From contig NZ_JACRSO010000002.1 in NCBI RefSeq assembly GCF_014384745.1, forward strand, positions 372,001-436,000: 64,000 nucleotides of DNA, given 5' to 3'. The stretch is from Luoshenia tenuis. Its GTDB lineage: Bacteria; Bacillota; Clostridia; Christensenellales; GCA-900066905. Shown here in pieces: positions 23,602 to 31,586 of this stretch (position 1 is its first letter; each line of letters starts with the position of its first letter). A program made the translations under genes and the position numbers. The notes beneath the pieces are model-generated. The model was not told the origin of the DNA. It searched no databases and saw only the letters and a program-made list of their open reading frames with translations.

Positions 23602-25178
23602 AGGATATCCTCCTCCACCACGCAACCCTCCACCAGCCCGCGAGTCATGCGGCTCACTGCCGTGGTATAAAACATATTCCCCAGGAAAAACGCATGGGCG
23701 GCCTGCGTGCAAAGCACCTCGCCGTCAAAAAGCATGGCGCAGCGCCGGGCGTTGGCGGCGGCAAACTCCAAATCGTGGGTGACCAGTAAAATGGCCTTGC
23801 CCGCCCCTGCCAAGCGCCGCAGCAGGGCCGCGATCTCCGCTTTTGCAAAGGCGTCCAGCCCCTTGGTCGGCTCATCCAGCAGCAGGATATCCGGCTCGGT
23901 CAGCAGCAGCTTGCAAAGCGCCGCCTTTTGCATCTCGCCGCCGCTTAAGTCATAGGGATGGTGGCCGAGCAGGTGTGTAAGGCCAAAATACCCGGCCTGT
24001 GCCAGCATCGCTTTTTCATCCGCCGCGCAGGCCATCAAATCTTCGCGCAGGGTATCGCAGGTAAAAAGCGCCCGGGGCCGCTGCACCAGCAGGGCCACCC
24101 GGCTCCCCTTCGCCCTTTTGACTCTCCCCCGCGCCGGCCTTTGCAGCCCGCACAGTACGGAAAGCGCCGTGCTTTTTCCGCTGCCGTTGCCCCCCACCAG
24201 GGCCAAAATCTCCCCCCGGTGCAGCTTAAGCTCCATGCCGCGCAGCACGTAGGGCTGCTCTTTATCGTATTGATACCAAATCTCTTTGGCCGAAAGCACC
24301 GGTTCCCCCAGCGCCGGGTCGGGGACGCTCTTGCGGCAAGCGAGCTTGCGCGCATTTTCGCCTACCCATTCCCGCCCCTGCGCCACCGTGATCAGCGGCC
24401 GGCCGCCAGGCAGCCGGCAGGCAGCGGGCAGCGCGGGGATAAAGGGATGGCTGGGGTCTGCCAGCACAAATTCTGCAAAACCGCGGGGCGTGCCGCGAAA
24501 CGCCGCGCGCCCTGCTTCCAGATACAACACGCTGTCCGCCATGGGCAGTATCTCCTCCATCCTGTGCTCGCACAGGATCACCGTGACCCCAAGCTCCCGG
24601 TGGATCCTTCCTAACGCCTGCAAAAATTCGCCCGCGGCAATGGGGTCCAGCTGGGCGGTCGGCTCATCCAGCAGCAAGATCTCCGGCTGCATGGACATAA
24701 TTGACGCCAGGTTTAAGATCTGCTTTTGCCCGCCGCTCAGTTCGTGCACCCGGCGGCGGTACCAGGGCGCAATGCCGAAAAAATGCGCCGTTTCCGCCAC
24801 CCGACGGCGGATGACCGCCGTGGGCAGCCCCAGGTTTTCCAGGCCAAAGGCCAGCTCGTGCCACACCGTATCGGTCACGATCCCGTTATCCGGGTCCTGC
24901 AGCACAAAGCCGATCCGTCCCGCCGCCTCCAGCGGTTCCAGCTCGGCCTGCTCCCGGCCGCCGAACAGGATCGTCCCTGTTCTTTGGCCATGCGGGGCCA
25001 ATTCCCGCTTTAGGCAGCGCAGCAGCGTGCTCTTGCCGCTGCCCGTGCTGCCGCACAGCAGTACCATCTCTCCTCGCTCGACCTTGACGTCCAGCTCCCG
25101 CAGGGCCTGCTCTTTTGCCCCGGCATATTGAAATGAGAAGCCCCGCAGCGTTATCGCCGGGCTGTGCGTATCTTCCAT
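23586..25178 (-). CDS. ECF transporter double ATP-binding protein (A-A')
   Basis: 530 residues from ATG 25178, with GGAGG upstream; longer frames overlap the T-component gene. Two complete ABC domains: first Walker A LLCGSTGSGKSTLL, signature ELSGGQKQ, Walker B ILLLDEPTAQLDP; second Walker A ALVGGNGSGKSTAL, signature DLSGGEMQ, Walker B ILLLDEPTKGLDA, plus H-loops CEHRM and THDLE. Fused A1-A2 pairs of this kind power dedicated ECF systems. Sits between T and S genes and overlaps both. Confidence 0.93.
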   Translation of the reverse strand: MEDTHSPAITLRGFSFQYAGAKEQALRELDVKVERGEMVLLCGSTGSGKSTLLRCLKRELAPHGQRTGTILFGGREQAELEPLEAAGRIGFVLQDPDNGIVTDTVWHELAFGLENLGLPTAVIRRRVAETAHFFGIAPWYRRRVHELSGGQKQILNLASIMSMQPEILLLDEPTAQLDPIAAGEFLQALGRIHRELGVTVILCEHRMEEILPMADSVLYLEAGRAAFRGTPRGFAEFVLADPSHPFIPALPAACRLPGGRPLITVAQGREWVGENARKLACRKSVPDPALGEPVLSAKEIWYQYDKEQPYVLRGMELKLHRGEILALVGGNGSGKSTALSVLCGLQRPARGRVKRAKGSRVALLVQRPRALFTCDTLREDLMACAADEKAMLAQAGYFGLTHLLGHHPYDLSGGEMQKAALCKLLLTEPDILLLDEPTKGLDAFAKAEIAALLRRLAGAGKAILLVTHDLEFAAANARRCAMLFDGEVLCTQAAHAFFLGNMFYTTAVSRMTRGLVEGCVVEEDILWSGH

Positions 25179-26041
25179 AGCAGGTTTTCCTCCCCTTGCC
25201 ATAATAGCGGAAACAGCAGCAGCGCGCCATAAGCCGCCAGCCCCAAGCCCGTCCAGCCGTTTAGGGCCAGCGCCCCCAACCTTGGATAAAAGGCGTACTG
25301 CCCACCGGGGCCTAAAAGCGCCCAAAACGCCGCGCAGGCCAAAAGCGCTATGGCTGCCAGCACCGCCGTATCCCGCAGTGTCCACCGAAAAAGCGCATAC
25401 GTGCTGCGCCGCTTCACGGCCCCAAAGCCCCGGGCATGCATGGCGTCCGCCGTTTCAATACTGTCCTCCATGCTCCAGGCCATCAGCACTGAAAGCGCGC
25501 ACACCGTTTCACGCACCCTGGCGCGCTTGCCAGTCGCCGCGCCGCCCCCGGTCAGCGCCAGCTGGCCCTGGCGGATGATCCGCGCGCGCACGCGCGATAG
25601 CGGCACCCATTTGAGGATCATCGAAAGCATCAGCCCCGTATGCGGCAGGAGGCGGCTAAAAACGTATAGCAGTTTATCGCTGCGCATGATCTCGTTAAAG
25701 CACATAAACCACAGCATCACCGCCGCCAGCATCCCGCCCGAGCATACGCCATAGACGGCTGCCTCCAGCGTTACGGGATTATCAAACAGCGTAAAGAGTA
25801 CTGTAAGCCCCCTATGATTGAACAAGGGGTTGGCCAGGGCGATCACCAGCCACACGCAAGCGATCCCCCCCAGCATTTTGCGTACCTTGCGCCAAGAGCA
25901 AAGATAGACCGCATAAACGGCTGCGCAAAGCTGCGAAACGCACAAAAAGGCCGGGCTCAGCGTCAGCATCGCCCCGGCCATTGTGCAGATAAAATAAATC
26001 AATGCCACCAGTGGGTGGACCTCGTCAAAACAGTGCCGCAC
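25151..26041 (-). CDS. ECF transporter T component (CbiQ-like)
   Basis: 296 residues, several hydrophobic segments at both ends. The cytoplasmic coupling helices carry VPLSRVRARIIRQGQLAL and MEDSIETADAMHARGFG, the short Ala-Arg-Gly motif region of EcfT/CbiQ that contacts the ATPases. Start is GTG directly after the lipoprotein stop TAA. Part of the riboswitch-controlled operon. Confidence 0.9.
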   Translation of the reverse strand: MRHCFDEVHPLVALIYFICTMAGAMLTLSPAFLCVSQLCAAVYAVYLCSWRKVRKMLGGIACVWLVIALANPLFNHRGLTVLFTLFDNPVTLEAAVYGVCSGGMLAAVMLWFMCFNEIMRSDKLLYVFSRLLPHTGLMLSMILKWVPLSRVRARIIRQGQLALTGGGAATGKRARVRETVCALSVLMAWSMEDSIETADAMHARGFGAVKRRSTYALFRWTLRDTAVLAAIALLACAAFWALLGPGGQYAFYPRLGALALNGWTGLGLAAYGALLLFPLLWQGEENLLWKIRTARR

Positions 26042-26818
26042 TTACCCTACGCCGCCTCCAATATCCTTGCCGCGGTTGAGTGTGTAGCGCCACTTGACCA
26101 CGTCCCCATCATTCAGTTTCTGGGCCGAGCAGCCCTTCATCACATACGCGCCGTTTACGCTGTACATCCATCCGCTTTCGCCTCCGCAGTCGCCCTCGCC
26201 GATGGAGTTGATGGATACGACATAGACCTTGCTGCCGCTGCCGGTCTTGCTTACAGGTATTCCGCGCTGGCCCGCAGCCTTTTGCAGCAGATCGTATACC
26301 GTCGCACCGGCGGGCATTTCTACCGTCATGGTGCCCAAAATCGTTCCAGAATTGGAGACCTGCGCCGCCAAATCGTAGCCCGCGTCGTAAGCCGTCCTGC
26401 AATCGATCGCGATCTTACAGGTAATGGTCTGGGGCGCCTGGGGCTGCGGCGTTTGCGCCGGTGTCTGGGCCGGGGCCTCCTTTGCAGTGGGCTGCGCCGT
26501 CGCAGCGGCAGCGCCTGCGTCCTTATCCTGCGCTTTAGGTTGTGCGGCGCTGGTTTTTACCTTTGGCGTGGGCGTAACTTTCGCCCCGGCTACAGGGGAA
26601 GCCGCCGCCTGCTGATCTGCATCCTGCGCCTCTGGCGTTTGACTGGCCTGGCTTTCCTCCTGTACGGCTACAGGCGTAGCCACCGCGCTTGGCATCGGCT
26701 CGGAAGCTGAAGGTGTTGGCGTAGGCTCCGGCCCGCCGCAGCCCGCCGTGGCAAACGCCACGGCCAGCAGCAGCGCTAAGGCGCCCGCACGCCATCTTTT
26801 AAGGACGTTGCTTTTCAT
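26042..26818 (-). CDS. DUF4430-domain lipoprotein (putative corrinoid-binding)
   Basis: 258 residues. Lipoprotein signal: basic start, hydrophobic core and lipobox TAGC, placing the lipid at Cys27. Residues about 28-135 are a low-complexity Pro/Thr/Ala/Gln spacer suited to crossing the wall. Residues about 140-255 form a DUF4430-type domain: TVEMPAGATVYDLLQKAAGQ, IGEGDCGGESGWMYSVNG and LNDGDVVKWRYTLN. DUF4430 resembles the C-terminal cap domain of transcobalamin/intrinsic factor, so binding of corrinoid for the ECF transporter is a reasonable inference. Nine nt separate it from the 1444-residue gene. Confidence 0.85.
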   Translation of the reverse strand: MKSNVLKRWRAGALALLLAVAFATAGCGGPEPTPTPSASEPMPSAVATPVAVQEESQASQTPEAQDADQQAAASPVAGAKVTPTPKVKTSAAQPKAQDKDAGAAAATAQPTAKEAPAQTPAQTPQPQAPQTITCKIAIDCRTAYDAGYDLAAQVSNSGTILGTMTVEMPAGATVYDLLQKAAGQRGIPVSKTGSGSKVYVVSINSIGEGDCGGESGWMYSVNGAYVMKGCSAQKLNDGDVVKWRYTLNRGKDIGGGVG

Positions 26819-26827
26819 CTTTTCCCC

Positions 26828-29800
26828 TTACCCTTTGATCTTTTTGCGCAGTGTTCCCACGATCACGCCCGCGGCCACCAACAGGCACAGCGCGTAAACC
26901 ATCAGCGGCGCGCTGTCCCCCGTCTGCGGCGTACCAGTCGTAGTTTGCTCATCCGCTGTCTGAGAGCTGCCCGTTCCCTCCTCCGGATCGGGCGCCGGTT
27001 GGAGCGCCTGCACCACATGAACCTTGATCGTCGCCGTCACCCCGCTATCCAGGGCCGTGACCGTAACCGATGCGCTGCCCGGCGCCACCGCCACCAGCTC
27101 TCCGTTTTCGATCTTAACGATATTTACATCGCTGCTGGCAAAGCTCAACCGCTGGTCCGGTGCATTTTCCGGCTCTACCGTGATGCCGCAGGCGGTACGC
27201 GCTCCAACCTCCAGCGTCATTTCCTGCTGTGCCGCCTTTAGGCCCTCCACGCGGATCGGCGTATTGCCTATGGCAAAGAGATAGCCCGCGTCATTGGTAA
27301 AATACAGGGTGCCGTTTGCATCCAGAATGGGGCTGGCCACGCAGTAGTTATCCGCCTCTCCCTGTGGCAGGAACAGCGTGCGCGCATAGGGCGTGCCCGC
27401 CGGGTCGTCCACGATACAAATCAGGCCCTTTCCAGGCTCGTTGACTGTAACGTAAACATAAGTCATTCCATTATAGCCGGTACTGGCCACGGCCGAGCCT
27501 TTGATCTCGCCGCCCAGATCCAGCGTATGCAGGATCTCTAAAGTTTCGGCGTCCAATATCTTAAATCCTTCTTCGTCGGTCCCCACATATACGCGTCCAT
27601 TGGCGATGACCGGCGTGCAGGTGGAAGCGCCGATCGCTACGGATTTCGCCTGGCCAAAGGTACCGCCGCCATAGGGCAGCGCGTACAAATACCCGTCTTT
27701 GGTGGTAAAGTACGCTTTGCCATCCCAGTAGCTCAGTCCAGAGCGGATGCTTCCCTGGGCGCAGTAGGTATCCAAAACCACATCCTGCGTCAAATCATGG
27801 GCCACCACTACGCCATCGTCCCCGCCAAAGAGGACCGCGTCTCCCACAACAACGCCGCCGCTCCAATAGTATCCCATCTTCCCTGCGGTACTGGAGCGAT
27901 GGATCCACTGGAAGTCCTTGACCTCATCGCCGGTCGCCGGGATTTCGTCCTCGGCCTTCAGGCAGAAATACGCGCCGTCCGTACTGGTCACGCTGCCGCC
28001 GCGGAAAGTGCCGCAATACACGTATCCCTCGTGATACACGACGGGGCTGATCGCTTGCTGCTCCAGCAGCGGCTGGCTGATCCACAGGGATTGCAGCGTA
28101 TCGGCATTCAGCGCCTGGATGCGCCCGTCGCTCACCGGCACAAAGAGCATCCCATCCCCATAAGCTGCATAGGAGAAGTACCCTACGCTTGAAGCCAGTT
28201 TGCCCGTGGCAAGGGTATTGCCCTGCTGGTCCAGTTTATAAAGCGTATCGCCCGAGGCGATATAGATCTTTCCATCCACGATCAACGGCGCGCCGCCGCC
28301 ATTATCCCAATCCCCTCCGTCCAACTGGCGCTGCCAGGCCAGCGTAGCCTCATCGCTGCTGCGGGCGGGCTGGGCCTGGCTTACGGCGTTGTTATCCGCC
28401 CCGCCCCGGTAGCTGGGCCACTGGGCCGAGTAATCCGGCAGAGCCGCCCGATCCTTTACAAAGGTAAAGGTATAAGTGGTGCTGTGGCCGGCGCTGGTGG
28501 CCGTAACCGTCACCACCGTTTCCGTGTCACTCAGCGTTACCTCAAATCGGTCGTTAAACGAGTTGTCTACCCCGGTCGCCTGTAAAAGCGCGGTCGGGTC
28601 GCAGCGCAGGGCGGTAAACGCCAGCTCCTGCGTATCCTCTGGCACAGACAGACGGTATTCCGTCTGCCCCTGGGTCAAGGGTACAACGGTGCCGTCATCC
28701 AGCGCAACGCCCTTTAAGAGATCGCTGTACGCCGGGATAATGATGTCGATCTCCTTGGTAACGTCATCCACCATGCCCTTGTAGCGGATTGAGGAGAGCG
28801 TAGCCGTCAGTTTTACCGGGTTATCCGCCTCCCCATAGCTGGGGCGCGTTACGTAAAAATAGGTATTTACGGCGCTGGAGGAGGACTGCCAGGTGATCTC
28901 CGCCCCGTTCTCGCCCCGGTTGGCGGTGAGGAAGGTATAGCCGCCATCGCCATCCGCATAGCCGCGGTAGACCTTTTGCAGGTTCTCTACCACCGCGTCC
29001 GCGGCCGTATTGTTCTTTTTAATCACGTCAAAATCCAGCGCAGCGGCGATCGCCTCAAGGTAAGCCTTTTCCGCATCCAGCTCCGCCTGGGTCAGCGCCA
29101 GCACCCGCACGGGGAAATATACCTGGGCGGTATGGCCATGGTTTTCCACCGTAGCGGTCAAGATCACGTCCACGTCCGCCTGGCCAATGGCCGGCCGCGT
29201 CACCTTGCCCCGCAGCGTGTTGACCTTGATCACGCCTTCGTTATTGCTGCTCCAGGTGACATCCGTATCCCGGTCAGGGCCCCAGTCCAGCTGCAGGTCA
29301 TAGGTGATCTTTTGCGGATCTACCGCCTCCTGCGTTCCCATATCCAGTATTTTGAACTGCTCGTTCAGCCAGTCTACGGTATCCTGCACGGCCTGCTGCG
29401 CCGCCTCGTCCTCTGCCTGGGTATAGGCCGGCACCGTCAAGTCAAATACCACCTGCTTCGGTTGGGCTGTCCCCGGCGCGCCCGCCCAGGCATTGATCGA
29501 GACCGTAGCGGTCAGCTTTACTTTCGCATCCGGCTGGCCGTAGTTGGGGCGGGTCACGGAGGCATGGTTCCCGGTGATCTTAATCGCGCCGTCTTCCGGT
29601 TCGGCTTTCCACTTAATATCCGTGGAGTACGAGTCGCCGTAAGAGGATAGTTGAAGGTCGGTCAGAATATGGTCCTGATCCACGTTGTCCTTTTTGATAT
29701 CGTCAAAACTGAGGGCAGCTGCGTCCTCGTCCACCAGCTCCTGCGCCGTCTTCTGGTGCGGCGGCACCTGAACCGATACCGTGTAGGGGAAATTTGCCCC

Positions 29801-31162
29801 CGCCACCGCGATATTGATGTCAATATCCGCCTTCACCCGGCTATCGCCATAGGTGATCGCACCGTCCGCGGCGATTTGGCTGTGCTTTGAAGCATCGGTC
29901 AGCGTCAGCGTTGCGCCAGGCTGGATCGCATCCGCCAGGGTCTGCATCGTCGTTACAATATTGGTATCCGTACCCTCTGTTACGCGTAAGTAGCTATAAG
30001 AACCGGTCTTAAGCCCGGCACGGATCTGGTCGGCCGCGGCCTGCGCCTCTTCTTGGGTGTAAGGGGGCACGGTAATGGTAAAGCGCCGCGTGTCGCTCTG
30101 GCCCCCCAGCGACAGGGTAGCCTCAAGGGTCACGGTTTCGGCCGCCTGTCCCACGTCCGGCCGCACGACTTTGCCGGTATCCGAGATTACCGCGGGCTTA
30201 TCGCTGCGCCAGGTAATAGCCGTCCGGCCGCTCTCCCCGCTTTCCGGCAATGTCAGCGCCCCGGTCGCCTCATCGGGCAGGGTCAGGGCCGCCTTATCCT
30301 GGGCGATCACCTGCCGTGCCGCATCCGCGTCCACCGGCGTCACCGTTACCGTGGCATAGGGGCGGGCAATATCATATTTACCATAGACCGAGTTATACCG
30401 CGAGGCGGAGATCACATAGGTTCCCGCCGCGTCAAAGGTCAGGGTAGCCTGTCCATTCACATCGGTCCGCTTTCCGCTGTCCGTCAGTGCAAACCCGCCA
30501 TTGGCATCCTGCGCATCGCACAGGATGGAGGCCCCAGCTATCGGGCTTAAGTCCCCAGCGGTAAAATCATAGATCGACTTGCCCTCCAGCGTCACGGTCA
30601 GGGGTTGGCCTACCTGGCAGGTCAGCGCCTGCTGGGTAAAGCGGGTGTGGTAGGTATTGACGCTGCCCCATACCCCTCCCCACACGCCGTAGACCACGAT
30701 CTGATCCCCAGGCTGCACGGGATAATCCGCAAGCGTATATCCATTTATCCCATCGGGCTTGATGGGCGTTTTGCCATTGACCGTGAACATCCAGTAGGTC
30801 TGCTCCTGCCCATCCGCAGAGCCGGTGGAACCTAAAATGGTATTGAGGTTGCCGCCGCTTTGGCCGATCACCGTATCGATCGTATCGGCGTCCACGCCAT
30901 AATCGTCAAAGGCGTATTGCCCTAAAAAGTGCATCGGCGTCACATATCCGGGGTCCTCAATGTCGTCAAACCCGTAATCCGCCAGCGTCTTTTGTCCATC
31001 CACGGTATATTCCGTGGGGGTAAGCAGGGTCGCCTCCGCATACTCAATGCGCAGCGTAGCCGTTACGCTGCCGCTTTGCGCCCCCGCAACGGTGGTAAAA
31101 GAACTGGTGATGACCAGCGCCAGCGTCAACACCCATAGCAGTAATTTATTCGCCCGTCTCAT
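26828..31162 (-). CDS. Giant wall-anchor-type surface protein: DUF4430, Ig-like repeats, PQQ-like propeller, Big2
   Basis: 1444 residues. Signal peptide (1-28). Residues about 33-175 hold a DUF4430-like domain (TYWMFTVNGKTP, GYTLADYPVQPGDQIVVYG). Then about five repeats of an atrophied bacterial Ig-type module (pattern D..AL, ITWRS..P.VI..G.V.RP..GQ.D..V.LTAT), about 280-810. A cadherin-like beta-sandwich (about 815-905) precedes a PQQ-like beta-propeller (about 925-1290; repeats such as GGGAPLIVDGKIYIASGDTL and TPVIANGRVYVGTDEEG). A Big2 domain (ASSDVNIVKIENGELVAVAPG) follows. The end is TPQTG (about 1411-1415), a hydrophobic stretch and LRKKIKG, a sortase-like signal with Thr in place of Leu. 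First gene behind the B12 riboswitch, so corrinoid capture at the surface is suggested but not shown. Confidence 0.88.
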   Translation of the reverse strand: MRRANKLLLWVLTLALVITSSFTTVAGAQSGSVTATLRIEYAEATLLTPTEYTVDGQKTLADYGFDDIEDPGYVTPMHFLGQYAFDDYGVDADTIDTVIGQSGGNLNTILGSTGSADGQEQTYWMFTVNGKTPIKPDGINGYTLADYPVQPGDQIVVYGVWGGVWGSVNTYHTRFTQQALTCQVGQPLTVTLEGKSIYDFTAGDLSPIAGASILCDAQDANGGFALTDSGKRTDVNGQATLTFDAAGTYVISASRYNSVYGKYDIARPYATVTVTPVDADAARQVIAQDKAALTLPDEATGALTLPESGESGRTAITWRSDKPAVISDTGKVVRPDVGQAAETVTLEATLSLGGQSDTRRFTITVPPYTQEEAQAAADQIRAGLKTGSYSYLRVTEGTDTNIVTTMQTLADAIQPGATLTLTDASKHSQIAADGAITYGDSRVKADIDINIAVAGANFPYTVSVQVPPHQKTAQELVDEDAAALSFDDIKKDNVDQDHILTDLQLSSYGDSYSTDIKWKAEPEDGAIKITGNHASVTRPNYGQPDAKVKLTATVSINAWAGAPGTAQPKQVVFDLTVPAYTQAEDEAAQQAVQDTVDWLNEQFKILDMGTQEAVDPQKITYDLQLDWGPDRDTDVTWSSNNEGVIKVNTLRGKVTRPAIGQADVDVILTATVENHGHTAQVYFPVRVLALTQAELDAEKAYLEAIAAALDFDVIKKNNTAADAVVENLQKVYRGYADGDGGYTFLTANRGENGAEITWQSSSSAVNTYFYVTRPSYGEADNPVKLTATLSSIRYKGMVDDVTKEIDIIIPAYSDLLKGVALDDGTVVPLTQGQTEYRLSVPEDTQELAFTALRCDPTALLQATGVDNSFNDRFEVTLSDTETVVTVTATSAGHSTTYTFTFVKDRAALPDYSAQWPSYRGGADNNAVSQAQPARSSDEATLAWQRQLDGGDWDNGGGAPLIVDGKIYIASGDTLYKLDQQGNTLATGKLASSVGYFSYAAYGDGMLFVPVSDGRIQALNADTLQSLWISQPLLEQQAISPVVYHEGYVYCGTFRGGSVTSTDGAYFCLKAEDEIPATGDEVKDFQWIHRSSTAGKMGYYWSGGVVVGDAVLFGGDDGVVVAHDLTQDVVLDTYCAQGSIRSGLSYWDGKAYFTTKDGYLYALPYGGGTFGQAKSVAIGASTCTPVIANGRVYVGTDEEGFKILDAETLEILHTLDLGGEIKGSAVASTGYNGMTYVYVTVNEPGKGLICIVDDPAGTPYARTLFLPQGEADNYCVASPILDANGTLYFTNDAGYLFAIGNTPIRVEGLKAAQQEMTLEVGARTACGITVEPENAPDQRLSFASSDVNIVKIENGELVAVAPGSASVTVTALDSGVTATIKVHVVQALQPAPDPEEGTGSSQTADEQTTTGTPQTGDSAPLMVYALCLLVAAGVIVGTLRKKIKG

Positions 31163-31189
31163 AAACTCCCTCTCTTTCTAATGGCACGA

Positions 31190-31222
31190 AACAAAAATCC
31201 CCGTCCAAAATGTGGACGGGGG
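31190..31222 (-). terminator. Riboswitch-associated terminator hairpin
   Basis: CCCCGTCC - ACATTTT - GGACGGGG followed by AUUUUUGUUU, between the B12 aptamer and the first start codon of the corrinoid operon. Its placement fits a transcription-attenuation expression platform. Confidence 0.88.
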
Positions 31223-31284
31223 TGGCTTTTTTGCGCATAGCACAACCAAAAGCAGTCCCCCTCTCCGAAAGACGTCTTGCTTTA

Positions 31285-31475
31285 CGCCAAAGGCAGGTCT
31301 TCCGACTCTGAGTTCATCTGGGTCCCTCGGGGCGCCTTCCCAGCCCATTAGGCCAGTGGCCGCGCGGCAATGCGCGCGTTGCCCGTCCATCCCTCAATAC
31401 GGCAGCGGGAGCTGTACCGGATTCGCACCGGTTTCCCTATTAATCCCTTTTTTCTTCAAAAAGCGAACCTTTAAG
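31285..31475 (-). ncRNA. Cobalamin (B12) riboswitch aptamer
   Basis: On the minus strand the leader contains the conserved core GGGAAACCGGTGCGAATCC, GCTCCCGCTGCCG, a CACTGG..TGGGAAGGC segment and the 3' B12 box GAGTCGGAAGACCTGCC (31292-31308). AAAGG (about 31468-31475) and CCTTT (about 31287-31291) can close the P1 helix. Adenosylcobalamin binding should favour the terminator at 31190-31222 and switch off the corrinoid uptake operon. Confidence 0.95.
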
Positions 31476-31501
31476 CGTTTCAATTATTCAGTTTCAGCAC
31501 C

Positions 31502-31530
31502 AGTATAGCATGGTTTGGGCCCTGTCACAA
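31502..31530 (-). promoter_or_regulatory. Sigma-A promoter of the corrinoid uptake operon
   Basis: TTGTGA (31525-31530), 17-bp spacer, TATACT (31502-31507), placing transcription start about 20 nt before the riboswitch. Confidence 0.75.
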
Positions 31531-31543
31531 TGCCCATGCCGAT

Positions 31544-31579
31544 AAAAAAGCCCGCAGGCCAGGCCTGCGGGCTTTTTTT
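31544..31579. terminator. Strong terminator after the propeller-protein gene
   Basis: AAAAAA-GCCCGCAGGCC-AGGCCTGCGGGC-TTTTTTT, able to act on both strands; 8 nt beyond the stop codon at 31587. Confidence 0.92.
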
Positions 31580-31586
31580 GATCCTT

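Noticed and set aside
25179..25385. 69-residue extension of the ECF ATPase
   Set aside because: It overlaps the T-component gene, is not ABC-like, and ATG 25178 starts the conserved domain after GGAGG.
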